In this document: piece after piece, positions 36,962-49,484 of the stretch
Position numbering within the stretch: the first letter of the stretch is position 1
Layout: each line of letters starts with the position of its first letter
Assembly: GCF_052857255.1 (NCBI RefSeq)
Contig: NC_135507.1
Location: forward strand, 73,811,330-73,875,329
Length of the DNA stretch: 64,000 nt
DNA from: Amblyomma americanum
Lineage: Eukaryota; Arthropoda; Arachnida; Ixodida; Ixodidae
Direction of reading: 5' to 3'
The notes under the pieces: model-generated
The model's database searches: none
What the model was told of the DNA's origin: nothing
What the model saw: the letters and a program-made list of their open reading frames with translations, nothing else
Translations under genes and position numbers: made by a program

Positions 36962-37854
36962 TCCTTTCTTCCTCGCCTGCTGAGTGGTTTGTAGAGCACG
37001 GTCGACGTTCCTTTTTGCCTTTGTCTATCCGCCTCTGTCCTCACGCTCTCCCCTCTTCGGAAGCCGTTTTTTTTTACACGTTCGTTTCATTTTGCCGTTC
37101 TTGTCTTCCGCGTATTAGCGAGACAAAGGGGAAGGAACGTTCGCGTGAGACCGTCCGAACACTAGCTTACGAGGAACAAAAAAAAAAAAAATAAAGGAAC
37201 GAGAATAATCGGAAACTGGGGCTACGGAGTCGACGAAGGCGACAGCGGGTTTAAAGGCAGTCAGTCGATCGCTTATCAGGAGCCTAAGGGGTTAGTTAGA
37301 CTACGGGGGAGCGACTCGTTACACACCGATCGTCTCTCGGCTTTGATCCGAGGTTAGACAACAACGTGCAATGCGCGCGTACGCTATTCAACTCCCAAGC
37401 CATTCATGAATGTATCGGTGTCGACCGGGAGGAGTTTGAGGAAGGAGTCGAAATGGGAAAGAAGAAACTATGGGACGGCGCGTATCTCTTCAGGAGCGTC
37501 TGTTTACGTTCAAGCGATCTTCACGGGCTTACATACTTTTGAGCTGGCTAGGAGTGCAAGAATTAAAAGTGCATGTCGGTCACCGAAAGATCGACGTTTA
37601 ATTACGTTTCTTGAGACCACCGAAGCGCCGCCAATTATGCTCCTTTTATTCCTACCCACACTGCCCCTTTTACATCGCACCTACGTGCAGCTGGCGGAGC
37701 GTGGGCACCATTAAACGCTTTATTTTCTCCCTCTCTCTCAGGCTGGGCGCATGTGTCCGTTTAGCCTGTGCAACGATATAACAGATTACATAACGCATTC
37801 ACTCAAGCGTTGTCATCAATTTTTGAACAACGTTTACCCTCTTTCCATTATTCT

Positions 37855-37870
37855 CCCCCCCCCCCCCCCC
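37855..37870. repeat. Poly(C) run, C16
   Basis: Sixteen consecutive C. Confidence 0.95.
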
Positions 37871-38568
37871 TCTTAGTCTGGAAAAACGGCCTACCGGTCC
37901 CCCGCATACAGAGGCAGCTGGCTGTTGCGCATAACGTTGTTCCTGCAGCACCTGCGCAGAGTCACGACGAGGGCTGCTGTAACAGTTCGAAACACTACCT
38001 GCGCCACCAAGTCACCTCCGCGGTCTCCCCCTTGAGTCTGCGGAAACGAATCGCAAAAAGGCGATGCATTGCGTTTTTTTTTTTTTTTTGCCCGGTACCC
38101 AGGGACAGCACTGTCAACTACCGACCGCCGATCCCGCTATATATATGCAGGGCAGCGTGGTATGCAGAACTAGGAAGCCATACGCGCAGCAGACAAAACC
38201 GCGGGAAGGAGGTGGGGGTCGCCGCTCAAGGTATGTACAGGTAGAAGCAATATGAAAGGAAAGACGCGAGCACGTGGCCACCGCGCCTCGCGAAGCGCTG
38301 TCGTCGAGAGCAGACGAGAATAAGCGGCAACGGCGCATGCGCAGTAAGCACGGCCGGCTGGTCCTTCCGCACATGCGCCCGGTGGCGCCCATTCTAGCCG
38401 GATGCCGGCAGCCAGGCGCTGGCGTGTTCCCTTTCATATTGCTGCTACCTGTATGTCGAAGGCAAGAGGGAAGAATGGAAAAGTATGTATGACGAGGAAA
38501 AGAAAGAGAGAAGCCAACGTTTCCTTGCACATTAGCTGTTTCTTGTCCTAATTTTGTCGACGAGGGGC

Positions 38569-38590
38569 GGGGGGGGGGGGGGGGGGGGGG
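38569..38590. repeat. Poly(G) run, G22
   Basis: Twenty-two consecutive G. Confidence 0.97.
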
Positions 38591-41500
38591 CTGGAAGAAT
38601 AAAAACTCGTTCTTACGGCGTGCCCTCCGTTTGCTATGTAAGCAGGTACAGCGTGAGAACAAAAGAAGATTGCTCGGTAGCAACTTTTTCGTCGGTTTGT
38701 TTCCGTGGAAATCCTCAATGGAGGTCGTGCCTGTGTTTGCTTGTTGTCCGTGAACGGCAGAACATGTGAAACACATGGTGCTTCTAGCTGCGTGAGTCAA
38801 GAAAAAAGATGCTAGCCCTCAAGCAAGCCACCGAAACACGGCAGGTAAGTCAGAAGCCGAGAAAGAGTTGAAACTAACGGACGTAAAATGCCGCGTGGAT
38901 TTGAAACGGAAAAATGGTTGCGCAGACGTAATAGCTAGCACGCGTATGGCGCGAGCCAGCATGCGCATGTGAAGCGGTGCAAAGTCAAGAAGAAAAAAAA
39001 AAAAAGAAGTCGACCTGAGCGAATGAACGGAGGGACTACAGAGGGGCCCACACTTCTTATTTTCTTTCACGTTTTTCTAAAAATAGGAAGCTCCCATCCG
39101 TCACGTTGCGGAGCCCCGTTTTGGGCAAACACCGAGACCCTCACACTCGCTCAAGATGACGCGCACAGTGACGAAGTAGGCCGGAATGAAAAAGTGAAAA
39201 AAGAGAGAAAAAAAAGATTAAAAAATACGGAGTGAAACCGCCGCGGTACCTGGACAGGGGCACCGGTCGCATGCGTGACAGAGATACGGAATCGCAAAAA
39301 AGGAAGCGTGCACATGCTCCTGGAAGAGGCGGCGGAGGAGGCTGGGAAATGGTGGATGACTGACTCCTGGGGGGAAAAAGCCGCGCCTCTATTATTTGTA
39401 TCAGGGAGGAGGAGGTGGGAAGAGTGTTCAGGTGGAGAGGGGTGGGGTGGGGGAGGATACGCAGCGCCAGATGGTCGGTCACGCGTTCCGCACGCGACAG
39501 CTGTGTGGCGGCGGGCGGCTGGCCCCGACCATGTGGCCTCGGGGCTCCCAGCCGCCGCATGCCTGAAGCGTGGCGCGGCACGCGCCTCACTCAAGGAGAG
39601 CAGCAGCTCTGCTTTTCCTCGCCCCAGGAGCACGGCACAGGGGGTGGCTGAACAACGCGAAACCCCGGGAAGACATCACGTGCACCCCCCTTCCCCCAAA
39701 CCTTATGTCGAAAACACAGGAGGGGGAGGAAAGAGGGCGGGTGGTTGGTGCAAGGGCGATGGGGTACTGCTGTGCGTGCTGGAATTCATTAGCCGAGCTG
39801 CTCGATCGGGGCAGCCTTCCATCGGCGAACGACCTGAGCGAGGCCAGGTGTAAGACTCCCGGTGGCGATCCCGGCACGCATCTGCACTGGCCTAGCACCG
39901 GGATCATCAAGGATCACCCGGGATCATCCTAGACGCTTAGCTCGCAAAAAGAAACTTCTCAATACGGTAGGGAAAGCAGCATCTAAGCCTTCCGTGCGGG
40001 TGATCGTACAGAGCGCATATAATGGAATATTAGAATATATGCATAACACATGGTAAAATCCAGTATAGGACGGTTCGTGATAAGAGCGTGAATATTAGGG
40101 AATCTGAGACAATAAGGACGATAGACTCAAGCGCTGCCGACTTGTGTTGCCCAGCCGACATGACCACCAGCCAAATATAGCGGACTGCCCTGTGTGATGC
40201 AGGGTCTTCCGGTCGGACTTCTCTGGGGGAAACTAGAGGACCAGGACAGTGCTTCCAGCTACTTGAAATCGTAGCTTGCCTGAGAAATCTGAGAATCGCC
40301 GCAGTTTTGCAGACAACATTCGTGTGTCCACCCGCCGTTCGATAGGCTCCGACAGAAGACATCTGCAGTGATAGTCATACCACCCGGGACACTGTAGTCA
40401 CAGTCGGCCAACAAGCGGAGCGTGCTTAGGCAAATGAAAATTTGTGACTTTGTTTGGATTCAGGGAATAAAGTTTTAATCTCCATACCGCATGAACAAGC
40501 GCAAGGTTTGGACAACCAGCCTCACGTTGGGACGCCGCGCAAAGAGAAACCCTCGTTCGCCAAAACGGGACAACACAGTGTGTAGTTTGGCGCAGTCGAA
40601 GCGAATTCGCGAAAACAATGGCCTAGATATGAGATGCAAGAAGAGGCGCACAACAGCGCGCCAGCCCTGTTGCGTTGGGCTGTGTTGTGTCCCACATCAA
40701 GGTAATGTTTTGTGATCATATTGTCGAGAAACCCAAGAGGAAAAGTCGGCTTGTGGCATGAACCTTTCCATCGCGCGAGGAGGTTGCCGAAACGCCTCCT
40801 CTCTGGGCTCTTGCAAGCCGCTTCCGCTACCGTTTGCTAGCGCGAAGTGCATACAACAGCGCAGCGAGCCATTACGTCCAGGGAGCCCTCAAGGATGAGG
40901 TCTACATCTCGGAGCATATAGTGACGAGCTGCGAGACACATCGAGTCGGTCTATTTTGTCCAGCACTGCCGCGATTCGAAGCCCGAAACCAGCACAGAGT
41001 GAGAAGCGCACGATCGCAGACGGGTGCGCGCGCGTTCCATGGCGCGTTCCAGACGGGAGGCTGAACGCACGCGGTGGCGTCTTTTCGTGAGCGCCGATTT
41101 CCGCTGCGGCACGCGGATGACCCATCTCCACCCTCACTCGCGTGTGCCCCCCTCTGTGCGGATGGCGTGTAAATCAACGTGAACGCTCACGCGAACGCAT
41201 TCAAGCTCACTGCAGCGCGCGTGCGTTAAAAGGAACAGCGCCGGCAGCAGGCTCCGAGGGGTACCATCTGCGCCCCCTGGGAGCGGTGGGAGGAAGAGAG
41301 GAAGTGGAGCGGGGTGTCTCGGAGTCTCGGATGAGGACGATCGCCTTTCGTGCGCGCACAGGTCGGCGCGGCGGCGGCGGCGGTTCCGTCATCTGGTCGG
41401 CCTCGGTTTAATTGCGGGCGTCTTATTAAGCTCGCTCGTGCGTAGTGATGCGGCGGCGTTGTGCGCGCTCAGCAAGAAACGGGGTTGGGAATGGCACTCT

Positions 41501-42649
41501 GCGATGCGCGCGCACCGCCCGCCGGCGCAGCCTGCCGTGCTTGTGCAAGCAAGCACAGCGCCCAGACCGTGACGGCAGGCGGCGGCGATTTGGAATACGC
41601 GGAGGTGTGATTAAGGACAGAAAACAACAGGAAGCTGTTCCGCCCTCCTTCTTTCCCTCTCTTTTCTTCTCTCGAACTCTCCGTTTAAAGGGCCGAAAAT
41701 TGGTGGGATTTCGCGCGTTTACGCGAACCTGCTCTCGACTTGGAAGAGCAGCGCCCCGGTGGCAACGACACGATGACAGGCACGACCGGGACCACGGGTC
41801 GCTGGCTTTCACGGGCTGCAGAAGACGCCCAGCACGGAAGGACGCTAGAAGAAAAAAAAGCATTTTGTAGAAAATCAGTAGTATAAACAAAACGAAACAG
41901 GCAGTGTGTGTATGCGGGGAAGCTCGACTCAGAACCCTCTCTCCGGCGCCGGCGAGTTTATCGGGGTGGAAGTCGGACCTCACACACTGTGGAGGCTGAC
42001 AATGGCCGACAGTCGACGGCTTTTAAACGCATGGCGGGGCTTTGACTGCGCGGTGAAGTCTCTGGCTTTTGAAAGAAGCACGCATGCTTGGAGAGAGGCT
42101 CTGGTAGCCGCGCTTCGTCGGAACGATTGTGATGGACACGCTCCCGTGTACAATCCTGATAGACAAAGCGGCGTTTGTGTGCTCTAAGATTAGTACTGTG
42201 TCCCAGACGATGGTATAAGACAAAATGACCACTCACTAAAATACGGGGCTCGACAAACAAACGCGCTGAAGTTTCGTGACCCTCATTTTAATTTTCCCCC
42301 GGGTATTGTCTGTATTTTTTTTCTTTGCGAGATTCCTCGTTTTGCTTTGAGTCAGAACAGTTTATTCTTCGTCGAAAGCACACCGACAAAAGGTGGCTCG
42401 CAAAACCGCGAAGGTCTGCAATAGAGAACTCAAAATAGTCGCATACATTTAGAGTGCCTGTAGGCAAAATGCACAAAGCTCGCTGCGTCGAAAGTCGAGA
42501 AGTTATCAAATCGAGCCGCCATTTCCGCCAGTGAACTCAACTGCTCACATTCGCTGGAAGCATTAATGAAGAAGAGCCCCAGGGCGCAAGCCTCAGGACA
42601 TCATCATCATCACCACCACCTGTATAGCTAACACCTGAGGTAGTAAACG

Positions 42650-42960
42650 CTACCTTTTTATTTATTTACTACATATTCTGCAGTGCCGAAGCATTACAGC
42701 AGTAGAGTGGGTACAAATGTAAGAAAAACAGTACAAATAAGCAAACAAAGCAGCAACTGAAGATATGATGAATATAAAACGAGGCACCTGCAATTTCAGA
42801 ACATGTTATGCAAGCCACAAGAACAACGCAGTGCAAAGCTAACTCTTAATGCCATTATAACACATAATGCCCGGATTCCTAACCTCAAGCTTATTGAAGA
42901 AAAAGCTCAAGTAAATTCAGTGCAGAGCAAAGAAAACAAAAAAAAAATAAACGACAGTGA
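42650..42960 (-). mobile_element. Probable LINE 3' end (non-coding part)
   Basis: The stretch TTTTTATTTATTTACTACAT then TTCTGCAGTGCCGAAGC and GAGTGGGTACAAATG has the form of LINE 3' untranslated ends in ticks read backwards: a (TAAA)n tail preceded by a GCAGTATT-like motif. The sequence up to 42960 is AT-rich without coding capacity. Family not assignable. Confidence 0.35.
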
Positions 42961-43161
42961 TTGAGTGAGTGATATTTACACGAACAAGCTAGTTTACTCA
43001 CTTGTGCCTCAGCATCCGTGTCCTTCCATCTGGCGCGCGCTCAAAAATCCACCGCTGAAGCTCTGGTATTTTTCGTCGACCGTGAGGGGAATTCCACAAA
43101 GACATTGGCCCGACAGAACAAACGGTACAGCGCCGCTCGTCTTCGCGAGCGTGTAATACTG

Positions 43162-43177
43162 CCCCCCCCCCCCCCCC
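43162..43177. repeat. Poly(C) run, C16
   Basis: Sixteen consecutive C followed by (CTCC)-rich sequence. Confidence 0.95.
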
Positions 43178-43532
43178 TCCCTCCCTCCCCTCTCAGCCCG
43201 CTCTGTATTTCGCTCGGGGCTCCGTGACAGCGGTCGTCGCATTCCAGCCAGAGGCACGCGGAGCGTTGCGATGGAAGGAATGAAGGAAGGAAGGCAAGGA
43301 GAAAGAGGGAAGACAGATAGAGAGACTCGTCGTGAACGGCGCGGCGCGCCTTTGCGGCCGCGGCGTCACGTTTAGGTCGTTAGAGGACGCCAAACAAAAG
43401 GGGCCGACCGGAGCGGCACACGCCGGCGTTCCGCAGGACTGCTGGCGGAATTTGTTCCCCTCGGAGACGTGTGAACTCAGGCCTGCCGGAGAGTAAATAG
43501 GGAGTAAAATATGTTCACGAGTTGTACACCGG

Positions 43533-43646
43533 TACACCCTAAAAAGAAAGCGGTAAGAAGGGAGTAAGCTGTGCACTTCCTTTTGAAGGGAGTGCTCTAG
43601 AGGACAGCTCACTCCCTTTATATAGGCGTATTCGTGTTAGAGTGTA
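43533..43646. mobile_element. TA-flanked foldback MITE, family 2, copy at 43.5 kb
   Basis: The element runs TA-CACCCTAA... to ...TTAGAGTG-TA. Inverted arms of about 45 nt include AAGGGAGTAAGCTGTGCA against its partner AGGGAGTGAGCTGTCC. The TA at both borders fits a Tc1/mariner-type target duplication. The same ends and length (112-114 bp) recur at 18901-19012. Confidence 0.7.
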
Positions 43647-43720
43647 CGGAGCAGATCTGGTCGCGAAAGGACAAAATTAATGCACCAGCTGTACAGACGA
43701 GCAAGACAAGAGTGGCGTAG

Positions 43721-43969
43721 GCTATAGTCGGATACAACTCAAGAACGAAGCCCCGAACACCTTCCAAAGGAGACCCTACAGCCAATGGCGTTGACCGCTT
43801 GTAATTACGTCGCAGTTAATACCCTAGCGTGGCATCGCAAGTGGCTGGTAGGTGCCGCCGTGAAATGGGATTAACCGCGACTTCATGACAAACACTCATC
43901 GCCATTGGCTGGAGGGTCTCCTTTGATGGGTGTTCGCCGCTTCGTTCTTGAGTTGTATCCGACCATAGC
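43721..43969. mobile_element. Palindromic MITE, family 1, complete copy (249 bp)
   Basis: The outer 70 nt of the two ends are near-perfect inverted repeats: 43721 GCTATAGTCGGATACAACTC pairs with the complement of 43950-43969. Pairing continues inward, more weakly, to about 43825 and 43868 (GTCGCAGTTAAT against GTCGCGGTTAAT in the complement), leaving a loop of about 40 nt. There is no coding capacity. The structure is that of a foldback or MITE-type DNA transposon. Related sequences lie at 22951-23043 and 63812-64000. The transposase superfamily cannot be told from the termini alone. Confidence 0.8.
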
Positions 43970-44181
43970 AGCTAACAAGCAGAATGAAAAAAAAATTAAC
44001 GAACTGTGACACAAATGGAAATAAGATATATCTTAAAACATAGGAATAAAATCGCTTAGGATGGCAAACAATCAGTCCTATAAAGTTATTCAAAGCATAT
44101 AATAAGCAAAATCGCCACTTAAATTTATTATAGGTGGCGCAAGCCACCGCCCTGATTAAAAGCGGGTATGATCTTCGCGGG

Positions 44182-44367
44182 ACGCCGTAGAGGACAGCTC
44201 CGGAATAATTTCCACTACCTGGGGATCTTGGCGACATCGCGCAGCACACGGGAGTCTTTTTTTTTTTTGCGTTTCGCCTCCATCGAAACGCGGCTGCCGC
44301 GGCCGGGTTCGAACCCGGGTACTACGGCTGAGTTTACGAGCGCCCTAACCACTGAGCGACCGCGGCG
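44182..44367 (-). mobile_element. Ruka-like SINE, head and core, tail lost
   Basis: On the minus strand the head CGCGGTCGCTCAGTGGTTAG and B box GGGTTCGAACCCGGCCGCGG are intact. The core is partly decayed and interrupted by an A-run, and it ends after CTCTACGGCGTC. Tail A or B cannot be assigned. Confidence 0.8.
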
Positions 44368-44647
44368 TTCTTCCTACCGTCCTGTTGCGCTGTTTCACCT
44401 AATCTGCATCCATAACAACTCTCCAGAGTTTCCATCCTACTATACAGCCCCATAGCAGAAGTCGGTGATTGCTGTCGTTAATTATGTTCTTTACCTGCGG
44501 TTCCGATCCTCGGTGGTCTGAAACCGAGCGTATTGTTATGAACACTTACCTATCTGACGCACTTGTGGTTTTATCTGCTGGCAAGATGATTATCATATAA
44601 GTTGTATAAATTTTGTACTGGTGGCTGTGTGTAGTTCTTGAGTTGTA

Positions 44648-44717
44648 TGCATCCACCCTGTAACGGCCTTACGGCAGTATCAATAAATAAATAAAATAAA
44701 TAAATAAATAAATAAAA
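44648..44717 (+). repeat. LINE-like 3' tail with (AAAT)n
   Basis: ATGCATCCACCCTGTAACGG then CCTTACGGCAGTATCAATAA runs into a (TAAA)n tail of about 35 nt. CCACCCTGTAACGGC also occurs at about 24570 followed by ATATTGAATAC, so the motif is dispersed. Confidence 0.4.
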
Positions 44718-46305
44718 GACCAGCCAGATTCGCCAAGAAAAAACGACAACACAAGACATTGCCAGGAGTCAAAGGGCGGCGGCCCCTTTGTGGACCCTGT
44801 GGCGGAGACACACGTGCGGGCAAGACGGAGAAACATGCAGCCGCCGCCAGGAACGACATAAACATTTGCGGCCGCCACACACGCCCTCGAAAACGTTCCG
44901 CAAACGCGCAAACGATCCTCGGTCGGACTGCATATCCCCCCCTCCCTCCTTTGTGGACCATTCCCTTTTCCTCCTCTCCCCTCTTATGATCCGAGCCGCT
45001 CGCAAGCGCCGACCTTTGATGTTGTCGCTCTGAATGGAGCAGTCGTGAAGTGACGTCGTGATAGCGCACAACGCCGGCCGCCGTAGTGACCGCTTATGTG
45101 CGTATGTTTGGGTGTGCGCGGCGCGGTTTTGTGTTGGGAAGACAGCGCTTCGTGCCCCGAAAGACGATCTCCGGCGGGGATTAAATGACGAGAAGTGGCG
45201 GATTAAAAACGAAAAGAAAATGAAACTTGATTCTTTTTCGGTCTCTATCTCGAAAGTGAGAACAACTGCAACCCCCCCCCCCCTCCCCATTTTTTTCTTG
45301 CGTTTTGTAATCACGCCCAGGCGTCTCCGCCTGAAGACGTGTACGTGTTGTGTGACCGACGAAAGGTCACGGTCGGACTATCTTGGTGTAAGGTCGGTGC
45401 GCTGAGGGTCAGCGAACGCAGGCCCTTCAAGACAGGTCGTAGGTCAGCTTCTTCCGCCATTTAATCTCTACTTCAAAAATATTGGAGGGGATAAGTTAAG
45501 CTCCACCCTAAGGGTCATGCCACGATAGCGTAGTGGGTTAGGCTTTCCGCTCTGAGCAGTTTGACACCTTTGAACGCGTTTTTCGTATGTTTTTCATAGT
45601 TTACATTAATCAGTTGTTCAATTACGCACTCTAAATTTTCTTTATAAAGCATCATCAAGCACGGCTTTTCACTCCTAACATCTTGATACCTTTAAACCCC
45701 CTCTTTTCCCAATATATTCTTTCATTTATTTAATTAACCAATTAATTACACAGATTTCATTAATTAGTCATCTTCTAGCTATCACACACACCAATCAATC
45801 ATCAATCACTAGAGCCAAAAATTACCCTGATACGATTTTTTTTTTACGCAGCCCCCGATTATTTTCGACGCGCGGTGCCGCCTACGCCGACGGCTTTTCG
45901 ACTGAGTGAGCTGTATACGCTGTCGCGTAAAATAAGTCGGTCGGTGAATTAGCTTTGTGCGAAGTGTTTTCGATGAATTCTCGTTTCTGACAGGTGTCGC
46001 TTACCTCGTTTGGCGCAGATGCGTGCAAGCATTGTCCATAAGGCCGTGTTACACGGAGTGACGTATAGAAATGCGTTTATCCAATGAAACGAATAATAAA
46101 GGCTCTGGCTCTGTCTGAAATTAGAACGGCGCTGATTTTTGGAGCGTTTTGTATGTTAGTTCACTATGTACCAAGTACTAAGACCAAAGTCGAGCTTTGA
46201 TAAGAACTAGACTGAGAGAGTAAAGTTTCACCAGACTGATCTTGATAACAGCAATGCGTGGTCGGCTTTCGGAAAATTAGTCACGAAAGTTAGTCAAAAA
46301 CAGCG
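44718..46305. other. Unique sequence, AT-rich from 45480
   Basis: 44720-45460 is CpG-rich. 45480-45850 is AT-rich; CACGATAGCGTAGTGGGTTA at about 45520 looks vaguely like a tRNA A-box region but has no B box, so no element is called. Confidence 0.4.
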
Positions 46306-46395
46306 CTCATAGACTGCCTATGATCTTATCTTGGACAGATCACATGATCTAAGATCATATGATCTTAGACAGATCATAGGCGATCATAGACTCTG
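46306..46395. repeat. Nested palindrome with 20-bp perfect core
   Basis: CTAAGATCATATGATCTTAG (46349-46368) is a perfect palindrome. Outside it, CATAGACTGCCTATGATCT (from 46309) pairs imperfectly with AGATCATAGGCGATCATAG (to 46389). Confidence 0.7.
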
Positions 46396-46521
46396 CTAAG
46401 TCTAGGTGTTTTGTTGCATCTTACCTTCAAACTGCCGTAGGATCGGTTTCAATAAGGTATTTTCTAATTGCCTTCATAATGAGCTATTACAATGACAGAA
46501 AGGACAGAATCTAGCCGACAG

Positions 46522-46747
46522 AACGCTAAGGCGCCCGTGTGCTGTGAGATGTCAGTGCACGTTAAAGATTCCCAGGTGGTCGGTCGACATTATTCCGGAG
46601 GCCTCCACTACGGCAGCTCTCTCTTCCTTTCTTCTTTCACGCCCTCCTTTATCCCTTCCCTTGCGGCGCGGTTCAGGTGTCCAACGATATATGAGACAGA
46701 TACAGATACTCCTTTCCCCCCAATACCAATTATTATTATTATTATTA
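46522..46747 (+). mobile_element. 5'-truncated Ruka-like SINE, tail B, with perfect 11-bp target duplication
   Basis: The element starts at AACGCTAAGGCGCCCGTGTG, lacks the whole tRNA-like head, and continues through core and tail B to a (TTA)n end. CTAGCCGACAG flanks it directly at 46511-46521 and again at 46748-46758. The perfect duplication shows that the headless form was itself the inserted unit. Confidence 0.9.
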
Positions 46748-46919
46748 CTAGCCGACAGCTCCAGTCGTGCTCTTTCTGCTTACATGTGGAAATCACTGAA
46801 ATCATCGTTCCTGCTTTTTTTTTTTTTTAAGAGCGTTAGCTCTTACTCATCACGCTTCTCGATTTCTTGGGGTCTGCTACTACCTCCCTTCGGTGTGAAA
46901 TTCTCTAAGCCCGAGGAAT

Positions 46920-47130
46920 TCAAGATGGCGGCCCCATAGTAAATCGATATAGCAACCCAATTTGTGATTGCTGACGTCATTAGTATATCGAATTGGGGAT
47001 TGATTGGTTACGTCACTGATATATCCAAGATGGCCGCCAGTTGACGTTACCGATAAATCCAAGATGGCTGCCGCCGTAGGAAATCACTAGCAACCCAATT
47101 GGTGATTGATTGGTGATGTCACTTATCAAA
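46920..47130. repeat. Local repeat cluster around CAAGATGGC and AACCCAATT
   Basis: CAAGATGGC plus a GCC-rich continuation occurs at 46920, 47029 and 47059. AGCAACCCAATTtGTGATTG occurs at about 46951 and again at about 47090, and GATTGATTGGTTACGTCAC and GATTGATTGGTGATGTCAC follow. The order suggests two diverged, partly rearranged copies of one ~140-bp unit. Confidence 0.6.
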
Positions 47131-49484
47131 CAGCTAACGCTCGTTACTTGAACGTCTTCCAGACGGTGGCGGCATCATTTTTTAGCACTTAAAGGTCACT
47201 GCACGCAAAGAGAAATGCAGCTCAACCGCTCGAGCAGAAGCTCTCGCAGGAAATGTCCAGACAAGTAAAAGAATAGTTTGAAGACCTCTGGTTCTACAGT
47301 TCAGAGCTAATCGGAAGGGAAGAGGCGACTGCATCGGGAAACACGTGAGCACAAATTAGTCGCCCCGCATACAAGAAAACGAGACAAGCCGCGACAGACG
47401 CAGGAAGTGTCTGACACGAGGCAAGAACAATGTTTTCGCTAACACATATCAACGCGACCTCTCACACGCGAGCAGGTGATGACAGGGGAGACCGGTAGCA
47501 GATGAGTCGGAGATGAGAGAGACGGGTCGACTTCCTTTTATCTTAGTTTCAAAAAAACAAAAACACAAAGCATAAGGGAAAAGACACAGAGCCAGACGGA
47601 GTCATCATGGTCTCACACAGCGTGGCGCTGAGGAGCCGCGGTAGCGGCAACCTTGAGAAAAAAAAAAAGCTAAACACAGAAGGGAGGAAAGAGCACCTCG
47701 CCCCCCGCGCTGGGTGTTCAAAAGCACTTCCGGTCCGTACGTTGCTCTCCGAGCGGCGGAACCGGAAACGGGGATTTGCTCCGTCCCGTATCCCTGCTCT
47801 TTTGAGCACCCCCCCTCCTCTGGGTCTGCTGTTATTTAGTGCTGCACCGTAGGGTTTATATGTCTGCGTTGCGTCTGCAAAGACTGTTTTCACTTGCTTC
47901 TTTTATTTATCCTTTTATCGCCCGTTGTCTATAGTTCTCTTCGCGCGCACTACACCGACTGCTCGTCGTTCCCTCTTCTTTAGCGCGTTGCACCGGTTCG
48001 TGATGTTTTGTTATTGCTTTCCTTGAAATTCGCCTGACCTCCGCTATTTCTTTCTTTATTTTTTTTTTGCTCTTGTTGTGACGCGCTTTGAGCGCACCCT
48101 ATCTTCCCGTCGCCCCGCCTCCTTTCCCTCGCCTCAGAAACACGTTCATTCATGCCCTGTGCTCGCCGTACGCGCTGGCAGGCCTTGGGCTTAGAGTCTC
48201 CCCACCCGAACCGTATTTTCTGTCGCTCTATATTCTTGTTTTTTTTTAGCTTTCGCGCCACCGTTCTTTGCCGGCGCCTCGGTGTGAGAGCTCACGGGAG
48301 CGTCTGGCTGGCTCGACTGCGTTCTCGTCTTGGCTTGTCTCGACTTGCACCTCTCGGAAGCAGGCGAGGGAGCGGCGAGGTCTCACAAAGCCGGAGGGAC
48401 AAGGTCACAAAGCGGTGCATCTTTTAGTTCTGTTTTTTTTTCAGTAAGAAAAAAAGAATTGCAAGTGCTAGGACGCAATATCGTAACACGTATATCATTC
48501 ATGGATTTTCCTTTTTAACTTTTTTTTATTTTCTGTTCCGTGCAGCGTCCGTTTACGTACAGCGGCCTCTCGCTTCTTCCTTCTCCTCTACCTGTCATTT
48601 TTCTGTTAGGTACACCGCCGCAGTGCGAACCTTTTGTTGTCCGCCGTCGGCGGTGCGGAGCCGTTGGGTGTCCCGGACAGGTTTCCCGGATTCGGTTCGA
48701 CGCGCAACTGTAGCACCGACTTCACACGCCTCCTCTCCCTCTATCTCTCTCTCTGTCATATATATCTAGTACGTACATGTAGCACTTATATCTGCCTTTC
48801 GCACAGAGCGAACGCACACACGGGCGACGGGAAATCGCGGAGCTCGGGAGGCCGATTTCGAAACGAAATTAATAACGCGTTCTCGCGAGGCGAGCGCGAC
48901 GCGTGGCGACCGGAAGCGTTGTGTTTTCTTCGTTATTATTCGCGGTGAGACGGCGCTGTAAACCACTGCTGGTGCTGTTTCGAAACGGGCCTACATTGTT
49001 CACTCGAAAACATGCGCCGTTGCAGCACGGCAGAAGTCAGCGTCAAGCTATCGCAATCCGCGTCACTCCTCCCTCTGCTTACATCCGTCTCAAGTAGTGA
49101 GCGTTTTTCTTAAAGTAATCATAAAAAGGAAGGAAAAGATTTTTGATAACCCCGGCATCTGCCACCGATACTGAAGCACCTGAGCTGGGGCAGCGGAAAT
49201 AAAGCATAGCAGCCACAATGGAGAAATGAAATGAAGATTCTGGGGGGAGAGGTAATATACACAAAGTATTTACACAATAAGAAATGTGTACAGGTTGTGC
49301 GCGTGATTATAGTTCATGGTGGAGCAATAAAAACACACGCGCACAGCACTACGTTGATTACAACTGGAGTGGGGCGTCCAGTTGTTAATCGTCCAAGGTA
49401 GAACTCGAGGGGCGTTAGGTCACTGCGTGTAACTACCTGGCGGAGAACAGACGGGACGTCAAGCCCGTCTGTTTGACCGTCACA

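Larger units (their letters stand above)
35120..42649. other. Long stretch without recognisable gene or SINE
   Basis: Mixed unique sequence with five poly-C/G runs, purine-rich patches at 39000-39500 and CpG-rich DNA at 41000-41900. The minus-strand frame at 40030-40362 was examined and not recognised. Confidence 0.45.

Noticed and set aside
40030..40362. 110-codon minus-strand frame with a hydrophobic C-terminal end
   Set aside because: Checked for LINE or membrane-protein similarity. Nothing recognisable, no splice context and ordinary length for this composition.
42598..42620. CATCATCATCATCACCACCAC as an RTE-like LINE tail on the minus strand
   Set aside because: The neighbouring sequence does not match the GTGGGCGTAGTCAGGC end of the RTE-like copies.
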